From Desulfovibrio sp. (GTDB lineage: Bacteria > Desulfobacterota > Desulfovibrionia > Desulfovibrionales > Desulfovibrionaceae): a stretch of 20,819 nt of DNA. The position numbers and the translations under genes are program-made. The DNA lies in assembly GCA_031282465.1 (NCBI GenBank), contig JAITDR010000185.1, positions 1-20,819 on the forward strand, read 5' to 3'. The notes under the pieces were generated by a model. That model saw nothing but the letters and a program-made list of their open reading frames with translations. It was not told the DNA's origin and did not search any database. Shown piece after piece: positions 1-9,300 of the stretch (positions are counted from its first letter, which is position 1; each line of letters opens with the position of its first letter).

Positions 1-231
1 GAAGGCATTTTCGCGCTGAATGTTTTTTTGTATGAACAGGGGATCAGGGACGTGAACGTGCCTTTGAAGTACCGCGTCGCGTCAATGAAGGGAAGGCACG
101 TGGAGTTGGAGGAAGAGCCCGGCTACGCTCCGTACCGCGACAAACTCATGCGTTGCGCGCGGATCTATAATGCGTCGGGGCGAGTCCCGACGCCCGGCGA
201 CATTGCGGCCATGCGCCGCATACTGACGTAA
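1..231 (+). CDS. 3' end of an unrecognised gene (partial)
   Basis: The reading frame is open from base 1 and ends at a TAA at 229-231, giving 76 residues of what is probably the C-terminus of a longer protein whose start lies outside the window. A TTG at 28 is the only near-edge start candidate and has no convincing ribosome binding site, so continuation upstream is more likely. The fragment is mixed charged/hydrophobic, with a basic stretch around KYRVASMKGRHVELEEEPGY and a C-terminal segment YNASGRVPTPGDIAAMRRIL. I see no membrane segment and no motif I can assign. I do not recognise the family and give no function. The coding call itself is fairly safe because codon use matches the neighbours. 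Confidence 0.55.
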   Translation, partial: EGIFALNVFLYEQGIRDVNVPLKYRVASMKGRHVELEEEPGYAPYRDKLMRCARIYNASGRVPTPGDIAAMRRILT

Positions 232-366
232 ACGCCCGCTATACGGGAAATCACCCGGACCTGCGTATTCCGGGACGCGCTTGCCGGGAATTGCAATGTT
301 TATCCGGAATCGGCGTAAAGCGGATGGAAATGGATGCGGTTGCGGCTCGGCAAAGCGGAAATCCTG

Positions 367-837
367 CTATGTTTGTGCGACGGCGTCGGAGAGCGCCGTA
401 GACAGACGGGAAGCCAACCGGCGTAGAAAAAGCCGCTCCTGCGAGGTAAGCAGGGCCTCCGTTTTTTGTTGCGCCGCCTCCCAGAGAGGCTGTACCTGAG
501 CAAGTTTTTCCTTTCCCAAGTTTGTCAGCCGGATACTGTGTGCTTTGGGGGTCGGGGCAGGCAGAATTTCCACAAATTTTTTCTTTGCCAGCAGGTTCAA
601 ATTGCGCATCAGCGTCGTTCTTTCCAGCAGCACGGCAGCGGAGAGTTCGTTTATAGTTACCGGTCCCAGGCGCAGCAGGTGATTGAGCAGCGAATATTGA
701 GTGATTTTCAACCCGCCGGGGGCAACGCTCATATCATAGAACCCGGTCAGCAGGCGAGCGGCCTTGCGTACGGCTGTGCAGTAGCAGACGTTTTCCCGGT
801 CGGAAGGGACGATTCCGCTTTGTAGTGTTTTCTTCAT
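367..837 (-). CDS. MarR-family winged helix-turn-helix transcriptional regulator
   Basis: This encodes 156 residues, the usual MarR length. The start is set at the ATG at 835-837, beginning MKKTLQSG, because AGGAGG lies 7 bases upstream; the frame stays open further upstream without support. After an N-terminal helix (CTAVRKAARLLTGFYD) the winged-helix core runs over about residues 45-110. It contains the MarR pattern ITQYSLLNHLLRLGPVTI, a recognition-helix region with ERTTLMRNL, then a wing ending in RLTNLGKEKL. The C-terminal helices form the usual dimerisation region. Two cysteines, C18 and C20, sit in the first helix, where some MarR proteins sense oxidants; that role here is only a possibility. 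MarR proteins are dimeric repressors that release DNA on binding a ligand. The gene diverges from an MFS transporter, the classic regulator/efflux arrangement, so that transporter is the likely target. Confidence 0.88.
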   Translation of the reverse strand: MKKTLQSGIVPSDRENVCYCTAVRKAARLLTGFYDMSVAPGGLKITQYSLLNHLLRLGPVTINELSAAVLLERTTLMRNLNLLAKKKFVEILPAPTPKAHSIRLTNLGKEKLAQVQPLWEAAQQKTEALLTSQERLFLRRLASRLSTALSDAVAQT

Positions 838-1064
838 TGCGCATCCTCCTGCCGCAGAGTAACCAAAGCTGCCGAAAAGTCCAAGAAGCTCCGTCCGGCC
901 GCACTGCCCGACAGGGCACCCTCTCTCAAGCGCGCCAAAGCCGCGCTGCGCTTTCCAGGTTCCGGCGCGACGTTCGGTCCCGCAACAAAACCGCACCGAT
1001 GCAGTGTTGTATCACCCGCTTCGCGCGTATCACGCGTTTTCGACTTTTTTTCTTCGGCTGCGTC

Positions 1065-1091
1065 TTGACGATTTCGGTATCGGCGTATATG
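1065..1091 (+). promoter_or_regulatory. Candidate sigma-70 promoter for the MFS gene
   Basis: TTGACG at 1065-1070 is followed after 15 bp by TATATG at 1086-1091. The spacing is shorter than ideal, but this is the best -35/-10 pair upstream of the transporter. The -10 element runs into a 14-bp palindrome, which would suit repression. Confidence 0.35.
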
Positions 1092-1103
1092 TGTATATAC
1101 ACA
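1090..1103. promoter_or_regulatory. 14-bp perfect palindrome, candidate MarR operator
   Basis: TGTGTATATACACA reads identically on both strands. It sits 73 bp before the MFS start and overlaps the candidate -10 element. MarR dimers bind short AT-rich palindromes of about this size, and the adjacent divergent gene encodes a MarR protein, so this is the natural operator candidate. Binding is inferred. Confidence 0.45.
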
Positions 1104-1175
1104 GTCACGCCGGACGTCCCGGCATTTAACGTGTTTTCAGTGTGTAAGCGGGTCATATTGCCCAAGGAGAATGTT

Positions 1176-2570
1176 ATGGCGGATGCGACTCGGAGGAAGA
1201 ACGGCACAGCGGTACCCGCTCGGCAGCAACTGACAGCGGAGACGGCAAGTCCGGTTAACGGAGAAAGCGTTTCCGCATCTTGCCGGGCGTCATCCGCGCC
1301 TGCCGAGGAGGCGTCGAAACAGGGCGGGGCAAACGGCGCCGACCGGCCTGCAGCATCCGCGCGTGCACGCGTCGCGACCGTCGTGTCCTTGTCGTTTCTC
1401 ATCATCATGATCACCATGGGCACACGCCTGACGGTGGGGCTGTTTGTGCAGCCGGTGATGGACGGCACAGGCTTGGGCATCGCCGCGGTAAGCATGGCCT
1501 TGGCCGTCGGGCAGTTGTCCTGGGGAATTTTTCAGCCTGTTTTCGGCGCATGGGCCGACAAGGGCAATCCTTTTGCCGCGCTTGCCGCGGGCATGCTCTG
1601 CATTACGGCAGGCCAGATACTCACTGCCCAGGCGGACGATTTTTGGAGTCTCGCTCTGGCACAGGGATTGCTCTCGCCGGCGGGTGTCGCGGCAGGCAGT
1701 TTTGCCGGGATTTTCGGCATTGCCGTCTCACGGATTCCGGCGCACGCGCGGTCCGCGGCAGGCGGTATCATCAACGCCGGCGGTTCTGTGGGACAGTTTG
1801 TGTATGCGCCCTTGATTCACCTGATTACCCATCTGCGGGATTATTGCATGAGTTTGTACATGCTGGCGGCATTGGCGCTTCTGGGCATACTGCCCGCGCG
1901 GGCGCTGTGCGGGATACGGCCGTTGCCCGAGCCCGCAGTCGGGGAGGCTGCGGCGCATGCTGCCGATGTTCAGGAGCGCGAAGGGCTGCGCGAGCAGCTC
2001 GGCGTCGCTCTGCGCAACCCCGGATATCTTTTGCTGAACGCGGGATTTTTTACCTGCGGATTCCACGTTGCCTTTCTCATTACCCATCTGCCCGGAGAAA
2101 TCAGCCTGTGCGGCCACTCGGCGGCCGTATCGGCGGCGAGTATTTCCCTTATCGGGCTGTGCAATATCGCCGGGAGCATAGGGGTGGGCTTTCTGGGCAG
2201 GCGTTTTCTCCTGAAGAACATTCTGGCCGCGCTGTATGCCGCCCGCGCCGTCACAATCGCCGTATACCTGCTTGCGCCGAAGACGGAAGCGACCTTTTAC
2301 GTCTTTGCCTGCGCCGTCGGTTTTACCTGGCTTGCCACGGTTCCTCCTACAGCAGGCATTGTGGGCAAATTGTTCGGCAAGCGCTATCTGGCCACGCTGT
2401 TCGGCCTGACGTTTTTCTCACATCAGGTGGGCGGATTTCTCGGCGCCTGGTCGGGAGGGCTTGCCGTGAACGGAACAGGTAATTTTTTATGGGTCTGGTA
2501 TGCCGATATGGCTCTGGCCCTGCTTGCCGCTTTCGTCAATATACCGATCCGGGAAAGGGCAGGCGTATGA
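1176..2570 (+). CDS. Major facilitator superfamily transporter
   Basis: This encodes a 464-residue inner-membrane transporter. The start is the ATG at 1176, with AAGGAGA ending 5 bases upstream. The first 65 residues are a hydrophilic Ala/Ser/Thr-rich tail with no membrane character, unusual for MFS proteins. Membrane segments begin at about residue 66 (VATVVSLSFLIIMITMG) and recur to the C-terminus in a pattern compatible with 12 helices. The cytoplasmic motif-A loop between helices 2 and 3 is visible as GAWADKGNP. A central hydrophilic loop (about residues 250-275) separates two six-helix halves. The overall look is of the monocarboxylate/oxalate-type or CynX-like MFS permeases, but the substrate cannot be read from the sequence. 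Its divergent MarR neighbour suggests substrate-inducible expression, perhaps of an efflux or organic-anion carrier. Confidence 0.85.
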   Translation: MADATRRKNGTAVPARQQLTAETASPVNGESVSASCRASSAPAEEASKQGGANGADRPAASARARVATVVSLSFLIIMITMGTRLTVGLFVQPVMDGTGLGIAAVSMALAVGQLSWGIFQPVFGAWADKGNPFAALAAGMLCITAGQILTAQADDFWSLALAQGLLSPAGVAAGSFAGIFGIAVSRIPAHARSAAGGIINAGGSVGQFVYAPLIHLITHLRDYCMSLYMLAALALLGILPARALCGIRPLPEPAVGEAAAHAADVQEREGLREQLGVALRNPGYLLLNAGFFTCGFHVAFLITHLPGEISLCGHSAAVSAASISLIGLCNIAGSIGVGFLGRRFLLKNILAALYAARAVTIAVYLLAPKTEATFYVFACAVGFTWLATVPPTAGIVGKLFGKRYLATLFGLTFFSHQVGGFLGAWSGGLAVNGTGNFLWVWYADMALALLAAFVNIPIRERAGV

Positions 2571-2713
2571 CGCGGCGGCATGCGCCCGCAGGGCCGTGTC
2601 TGCTGAAACATCGGTTTTTGCCCGTAACGTGCAGACGAACCTTGCGGGGGGAGGTCTGAAAATATGATGCCGCCGGTTTGCGGGGACGGAGTCCGCTCAA
2701 TCCCTTTGCCGTA

Positions 2714-4024
2714 TCAGTCGGCGACTCTGAACAGGGCAAAGTCGTTTTCCTCCCGCCTGCATACATGCTCTTTCGTCAAGCCTAGAACGGCATAACGCTC
2801 CTTCAGTTCGCCCCGGTACCCCCAGAATTCCCCTTGCAACGCCGCCGGCACGCCGAGGCGGTATTCCGGCGCGCCGGGGCGTCCAGCGTCCGGAGCAAGC
2901 CTGCCCAGCATATCCCGCACATAATGGTACAGAGCCAGCGCACGTACCCGGTTGCCCAGCGCCGGGTGCCGCGGGCCGGCGAGAAAGCGCTCCGCGGACC
3001 CCGCTTCTTCGGCGACCCCGATACGAATCACAGGAATGCCCGCGCTGCGGAACGCAGTCAGCGCCCAGGCCAAAAATTTCGTCGTTGTTTCCGTATCCCA
3101 CGGCGTGTAACGGCCGGTACGCCACAAGTCCGCGAGTTCCGTGCCCTCCGGCACCAAGCAGGGATAAAGGCGCACGCAGTCCGGGGCGGCGTTCAGGGCC
3201 AGACGCACGTCGCGTTCCGCGCCGGCCGCGTCCAGTCCCGGCATGCCGGGCATAAGCTGTATGCCGAGCGCGAAGCCCGCCTCCTTGACGACCGCGCAGG
3301 CGTCCAGCGCCGCCGCGCCGCCGTAGCCGCGTCCGGCGCACTCCAGCGCGCGGTCCTGAAAACTCTGCACGCCGAGTTCCACCAGGGAAATTCCAGCCGC
3401 CCGCATGGCGGCAAGCCGCGCCCCGTCCAGTTTGTCCGGGCGGGTGGAGCAACGCGCGGCGGAGATGCGGCCGAGGTCCAGATGCGTGCGGACAAACTCC
3501 AGGCACGCCATGAACTCGTCGTCCGCAAGCGCGGTGAACGTCCCTCCGTAAAAGGCGATTTCCGGCGCTCCGCCCATGCCCGCACCGGCATCCGGTCCCT
3601 GTGCGGCGGTATCGGTATCCGGTCCCTGCGCGCTTACGCCGCCGCCTGCCGCACTTCGCCTGCGCCCGACGCGCCTAGGCCTGCCAGCTCCCTGCGCGCC
3701 GGCGCGGGCTCTCCTTCCCTTCTTCTCCCCTTCGTCAGAGCCCGTTCCCTGCACGCCTGCGCAGACAGCGAGTCCGCGAGTTCTCTCAGGACCGGCTTGA
3801 GCCGTCTCCTGCGCGTCTGCGGTTACAGCGTCGATACGCTCTGCCGCCTGCTTCAGAGCTGCGGCCGCGGACCGTTCCTCCTGACCGCTTTGCAGGCGCT
3901 GGTTGCAGAAGATGCAGCGCCGGGCGCATCCTGAAAAAGGTAAAAAAATCGGGATAATGTATCTTGATCTTTGTGCCGCCGGATAAGGGGAGGGAAAAAC
4001 GACACTCCACAAAATTCTTTTCAA
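2714..4024 (-). CDS. Elp3-like radical SAM protein with a low-complexity insert
   Basis: This encodes 436 residues. The radical SAM cluster motif CX3CX2C is C33-C37-C40 (SGCARRCIFC), preceded by the family's typical IIPIFLPF strand. The second core motif, EIAFYGGTFTAL, is at about 155-166. RPDKLDG (195-201), ELGVQSFQD (216-224) and QLMPGMPGLD (256-265) follow, as in Elp3/YhcC-type enzymes. There is no GNAT domain, so this is not full Elp3. Such proteins use a 4Fe-4S cluster and S-adenosylmethionine; the substrate is unknown. Residues about 72-153 form an Ala/Gly/Arg-rich insert with the repeat AQGPD (132-136 and 141-145) between the first two core motifs. No ATG lies before the cluster motif; the start is probably TTG at 4022-4024, or TTG at 4010-4012. 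It is convergent with the MFS gene and divergent from the HIT gene. Confidence 0.8.
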   Translation of the reverse strand: MKRILWSVVFPSPYPAAQRSRYIIPIFLPFSGCARRCIFCNQRLQSGQEERSAAAALKQAAERIDAVTADAQETAQAGPERTRGLAVCAGVQGTGSDEGEKKGRRARAGAQGAGRPRRVGRRRSAAGGGVSAQGPDTDTAAQGPDAGAGMGGAPEIAFYGGTFTALADDEFMACLEFVRTHLDLGRISAARCSTRPDKLDGARLAAMRAAGISLVELGVQSFQDRALECAGRGYGGAAALDACAVVKEAGFALGIQLMPGMPGLDAAGAERDVRLALNAAPDCVRLYPCLVPEGTELADLWRTGRYTPWDTETTTKFLAWALTAFRSAGIPVIRIGVAEEAGSAERFLAGPRHPALGNRVRALALYHYVRDMLGRLAPDAGRPGAPEYRLGVPAALQGEFWGYRGELKERYAVLGLTKEHVCRREENDFALFRVAD

Positions 4025-4117
4025 GAGCCGACACCTACTTGATTTTTCTGCGTTTCAGGGTGTACAAAAAGAATGCGTCACCGGAGTGCCGCCACACACA
4101 AAAAAACGGGAGTATGC

Positions 4118-4549
4118 ATGCCTGCCCGTCCGATGGACAAGGATTGTATTTTCTGCAAAATTGTTTCCGGCGCCTTGGAGTCGGCCTGTGTCTATGAAGA
4201 CGAGGATATGTACGCCTTTCTGGACATCAATCCGCTGGCGCGCGGCCACACGCTGCTTGTGCCCAGGGGTCATTACCCCACCCTGCTTGATTTTCCGCCG
4301 GAGTGCGGTCTGCCTCTGGCGGGAGCCATGCGTCGCATAGCCGACGCCCTGATGCGGGAAACCGGCTGCGGCGGGTTCAACTGCATCTCCAATAACTTCG
4401 GCGCGGCCGGACAGGTGGTGTTCCACTCCCACTGGCACATCGTGCCGCGCTTCGACGAGGACGGGCTGCTGGCCGTCCGTCCCGGCAAGTATAAAGACAA
4501 CGAAGAAATGCGACAACTGGCAAAGTCCGTCAGGGCGCGTGCCCTTTGA
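4118..4549 (+). CDS. HIT-family (histidine triad) nucleotide hydrolase/transferase
   Basis: This encodes 143 residues. The start is the ATG at 4118 because GGGAG lies about 5 bases upstream; an ATG at 4133 (MDKDCIFC) is a second choice. The N-terminal CIFC (C10, C13) is the zinc-site half typical of HinT-like proteins. ARGHTLLVPRGHY (41-53) is the conserved strand region, and the catalytic histidine triad is HSHWHIVP (H103, H105, H107), with H107 expected to be the nucleophile. HIT proteins cleave nucleoside phosphoramidates or dinucleotide polyphosphates in the cytoplasm. The physiological substrate is not evident. The gene sits 17 bp before the IHF-like gene on the same strand, so the two are probably cotranscribed. 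Confidence 0.9.
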   Translation: MPARPMDKDCIFCKIVSGALESACVYEDEDMYAFLDINPLARGHTLLVPRGHYPTLLDFPPECGLPLAGAMRRIADALMRETGCGGFNCISNNFGAAGQVVFHSHWHIVPRFDEDGLLAVRPGKYKDNEEMRQLAKSVRARAL

Positions 4550-4566
4550 GCCTGCCGGAGGAGAGT

Positions 4567-4863
4567 ATGAGCGAAAAAACACTGACAAAGGCGGACATCG
4601 TCGACAGCATTTACGATAAGACGAACAGGAACCGCAACGAAGTCAAAAAATTGGTGGAATCGTTGTTGCGCCTGAGCAAGCAGGCCATCAAAAAAGACCA
4701 TGCCCTGCTTATCAGCGGGCTGGGCAAGTTCGAAGCCTACGACAAAAAGGCGCGGAAAGGGCGCAACCCGCAAACCGACGCCTCCATCATCCTGCCCCCG
4801 CGCAAGGTCGTCGTATTCCGTCTCTCCCGCAAACTGAGAGCCGAGTTGAACAACAATACCTGA
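4567..4863 (+). CDS. HU/IHF-family DNA-binding protein, IHF-alpha-like
   Basis: This encodes 98 residues. The start is the ATG at 4567, with GGAGGA 4-5 bases upstream; an in-frame TTG at 4546 is less likely. The protein has the HU/IHF fold signature. N-terminal helices begin LTKADIVDSIYDK, the turn strand is LLISGLGKFEAYDK, and the DNA-binding arm contains GRNPQTD. The C-terminal VVVFRLSRKLRAEL resembles the end of IHF-alpha (VTFRPGQKLK) more than HU. The otherwise conserved GFG of the turn is GLG here, and the arm tip reads ASIILPPRK, rather divergent. It would bend DNA as a homodimer or with a partner subunit. A classical HU is encoded separately at 16024-16296, so the two may have distinct roles. 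Confidence 0.85.
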   Translation: MSEKTLTKADIVDSIYDKTNRNRNEVKKLVESLLRLSKQAIKKDHALLISGLGKFEAYDKKARKGRNPQTDASIILPPRKVVVFRLSRKLRAELNNNT

Positions 4864-5020
4864 TCCGAATTCAACCGTTCGACGTCGCGTTGTGTTGCCG
4901 CTTCGGAAACGCAATCAGGAGCCCGCAACCCCGTATGACGCCTCGAACCGCCGGCGGCATATCGTCCTTGCTGATGCTCCCGGCGGATTGTTGCGGTCAT
5001 CAGGGATTCGAGTTTCCTGA

Positions 5021-6211
<1,191 letters not shown>

Positions 6212-6328
6212 TCACAGAGAAATCTGAAGGAGCCCTTGATCAGCCCTTGTCCATAACCGGCTTCACGGCAAACAAAAGGCCGGCCAAGCCGAATGCACGG
6301 ACACAGCGTTGCCTTACAACACTTCGGA

Positions 6329-9300
6329 TTACAGCAGCGGGAGATGCTCTTCGCGCCGTGTGACCCGGCGCACCTGCATGGAGCGGTTGAGCAGGTCGTG
6401 GGGCAGTTCGGCCAGGAAACGCGACGGCTTGAGACGCAAGGTCCTGCCGTAAAGGGTGCGCACGCCGGCATGGCTGAGGTAAAGGAAATCCTCGGCCCGC
6501 GTCAGGCCGACATAGAACAGGCGGCGTTCCTCTTCCGGGTCCGGGTCGCGCATTTTGTCGCCCGCCTTGCCGGTCAGCAGTTCAGTGCCGGCAAAAGGCA
6601 CGAGGCCGTCTTCCAGACAGGGCAGGAACACGCTGCGGAATTCCAGGCCCTTGGCCGCATGCAGGCTGATGATCTGCACTTTTTCTCCCTTGGCGCGCAC
6701 CAGTTCCAGTTCGTTCATGAGGCCGGCAAAGGTCAGCAGTCCGGCCCATCCGCCGTTTTGCTCATAGGCTTTAAGCAGAGCGCGACAAACCGGGGAAAGC
6801 CGGAACAGGGGATCGAAAGGCGGGGTGTTCTGCAAATGGGCGACAACGGCCGCAGGGCCTTCGGCAAGCACGCGCATGGGGATATCCGGGGTGTTGTCGT
6901 CCTCGGGCTCTTCGGACGGAGCTATGCCCAGCATGCGCCCGGCGGCGCGAAGGATAACGGCTGCGCGGGGATCGGCCCAGAATACGTCCCCGGCCGGTTC
7001 GGAGACGGGTATGCCTTTGCGGGCCAAGGCGTTGCGGAAGGGGCCGGCCAAGGCGCGAATGCGCAGCAGGACGGCGACGTCGCCGGGGCTGTGGTCGGCC
7101 TGCGGGCGCGGTGGGCCGGATTTGCCGCTGTTGCCGCGTGCGTCGGCCAGACTGTGCCCGCCCGTGCCGACAAGTTCGGCGATGCGCTCAGCCACCCAGG
7201 CGGCTTCGGTGTCGGCCGATGAGGCGGAAAACAGTCGTATGAGGGCATCGTCGCCGCGCGCGGGGACAAGCTCGCCTGCAGCGAAGGCGCCGGGAGCGGT
7301 TTCGGGGAACAAGGCCCGCCCCGCGCGCAGGATGCACGGACGAGACCGGTAGTTGCGGCGCAGGCCGATCACCTGCGCATGCGGCCAAGCCTCCACAAAG
7401 AAACGGAAGGCATCGCCGTGCGCCCCGCGAAAGGAATATACGGACTGGTCCGGATCGCCGATGCCGAAAAAACCCTCGCCTTCGAGGTTTCCGGAGTTGA
7501 CCAGGGCGCGGATGAGCATGAGCTGCAAAGGGGAAAGGTCTTGTATTTCGTCAATCAGCACATGTTCATAGGGGGTTGTGTACAGGCCGCTTTCGAGGCG
7601 TTCGAGAAAAAATTCCGGCAAATCCGTATAGTCGGCGAGATTCCACGCGTTTTTCTGAGCCAGATAGCGCGCGGCATAGTCGGCAAACTCCGGTGGGGGC
7701 GCTTTCCGGCGTTCACGAGCCAGACTCAGGGACTGCCAGGCATCGGCGATGCGCCGCGCGCCTTCTTCGGCATTGGCTTCGGCGAACACGCGGCGGGCGG
7801 CGGCTTCGTCCAGCAGCAGGGGTGCGCCGTCCTGACATGCGCACAGGAGTTCCAGAGCCAGGGCGTGCAGGGTGTCCGTACGCGGGAGCGGCGTATTCCG
7901 TCCCAGGACATCGGTCAGCCGGCGGTCCATTTCCGCAGCCGCCCGGCGGGTAAAGGTCACGGCGGCTATCTTGCGCGGGTCGATGCCTTCGTTGAGCAGG
8001 TACAGGATGCGGGCGATGAGGGTACGGGTTTTGCCCGTGCCGGGGCCGGCGCAGACCAGGACCGGGCCGGGCCCGGCCGGGACGGCGCGCTCCTGCTCTT
8101 CATTCAGTCCCTCGGCGGGAGAGAGGGTATAGCTATCCGGGGCGCAGAAGGTCCGGACTTCGGCATCAGCGGCATCGGTCTGCGGCGCGGACGGCAAGGC
8201 GTCGGCCCGAGGCGGGATCGGCCGGGTATCGGCGGCCTCAGGGGCAGGGGAAGCGGACGGAAGGGTATCCGGTACCGAGGGAGCAGCCTTGCCTGAACGT
8301 TTTTTGCGCACCGGGGCGGGCAGAGGAACAGGTACTCCCGGCAAGGTCAGGCTCGGGCTGTGCGGCCGCAACCGGGAGATCTTGCCCCCCGTGGGATCCT
8401 CCGGGCCGCTCCGGGCAAAGCTTTCCGGCGTTTCTGAAGACGGCCGGGGAGCCGTGCCGTCTGTGAACTCTCCCGGACCGTTCCGGGCAAAGCCGGGGAG
8501 CTTCCCGGCATTTGCCCCCCCGCGCCGGGGCAGGCTGATGCCTCGTCTGATGTCTGCGAGCTCGGCATCGTCAAACATGCGCACGGTGCCGTATTCGCCG
8601 TCATAGCCCCCGCTCAGGCGCACATCGCCCTTGCGCATGCGGCGCAGGGCTTCGCCCAGAGGGGGGAAAAGGCGTGCCGGAGCCTCTTCCGGTACGGAGC
8701 GCAGGATGAGCAGTTCCGGTCCGAAGCGGCGCAGAAGGTCCGCATACATTTCTTCCACCCGGCGGCTTTTGGGCGAAGCGCCGAGAAGTTCCGAGAGAAT
8801 TTCCGGGAGGGCGGCCAGGGAGGTGAAACCGCGGACGCCGAACTCCGCGTCGCTTCCCGTGCCGGGCGGGTAGGCGGGGGTGTCGCGGTCGGCAAGTTCC
8901 CTGACCCGGCTCAGGACGCCGACGGTAAGGGGAGTGCCGCAGACCGGGCACAGTCCGCCGAGGCGCCGCGTTTCCTCCGGACTGAGGACAACATTGCATT
9001 TGCGGTGCCCGTCCAGATGATATTTCCCTTCTTCCGGGAAAAATTCCAGGGTGCCGAGAAAGGATGTCGAGCCGGGTTTCTCGGGGTGTTTCAGGGCGTT
9101 AAGGATGCCGTCGTAGGAAAGTTCACCGGCAAAGACATTGGCCTCGCGACCGAGTTTTTCCCCGGAATGCGCATCTGAATTGGATACCAGGCGGCGGCCG
9201 TCCAGGGCGCTCCAGAGACGGTTCATGGCCGGGTCCGAAGACAGGCCGGTCTCCAGAGCGAAAATTTCCGGAGAGAGGTCGGCAAAGCAGTCTTCCAGGC

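Larger units (their letters stand above)
838..1175. promoter_or_regulatory. Divergent intergenic region between marR-like gene and MFS gene
   Basis: This 338-bp gap separates divergent starts. The frame upstream of the MFS gene happens to be open through it, but the translation is arginine/serine-rich with no transporter character, so I treat it as non-coding. It holds the MarR gene's ribosome binding site near 843-848 (read on the minus strand) and, near its right end, a candidate sigma-70 promoter overlapping a palindrome (described separately). No small gene with a good ribosome binding site was seen. Confidence 0.6.

Noticed and set aside
825..1175. N-terminal extension of the MFS protein by 117 residues
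   Set aside because: The translation lacks transporter character, would overlap the MarR start, and the ATG at 1176 has a good ribosome binding site.
2834..3934. 366-codon open frame on plus, antisense to the radical SAM gene
   Set aside because: It mirrors a GC-rich gene with clear catalytic motifs on the other strand; its translation is Arg/Ala-rich with no motif or ribosome binding site.
3786..4034. Frameshift at the start of the radical SAM gene, with the alternate frame beginning at a GTG at 4032-4034
   Set aside because: The alternate frame does not carry the cluster cysteines, and the main frame already includes the IIPIFLPF strand and a usable TTG start.
6293..8296. Long plus-strand open frames antisense to the EndoQ-helicase gene (309 and 305 codons)
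   Set aside because: High-GC third positions remove stops on the opposite strand; the translations are low-complexity and the minus-strand gene carries complete nuclease and helicase motifs.
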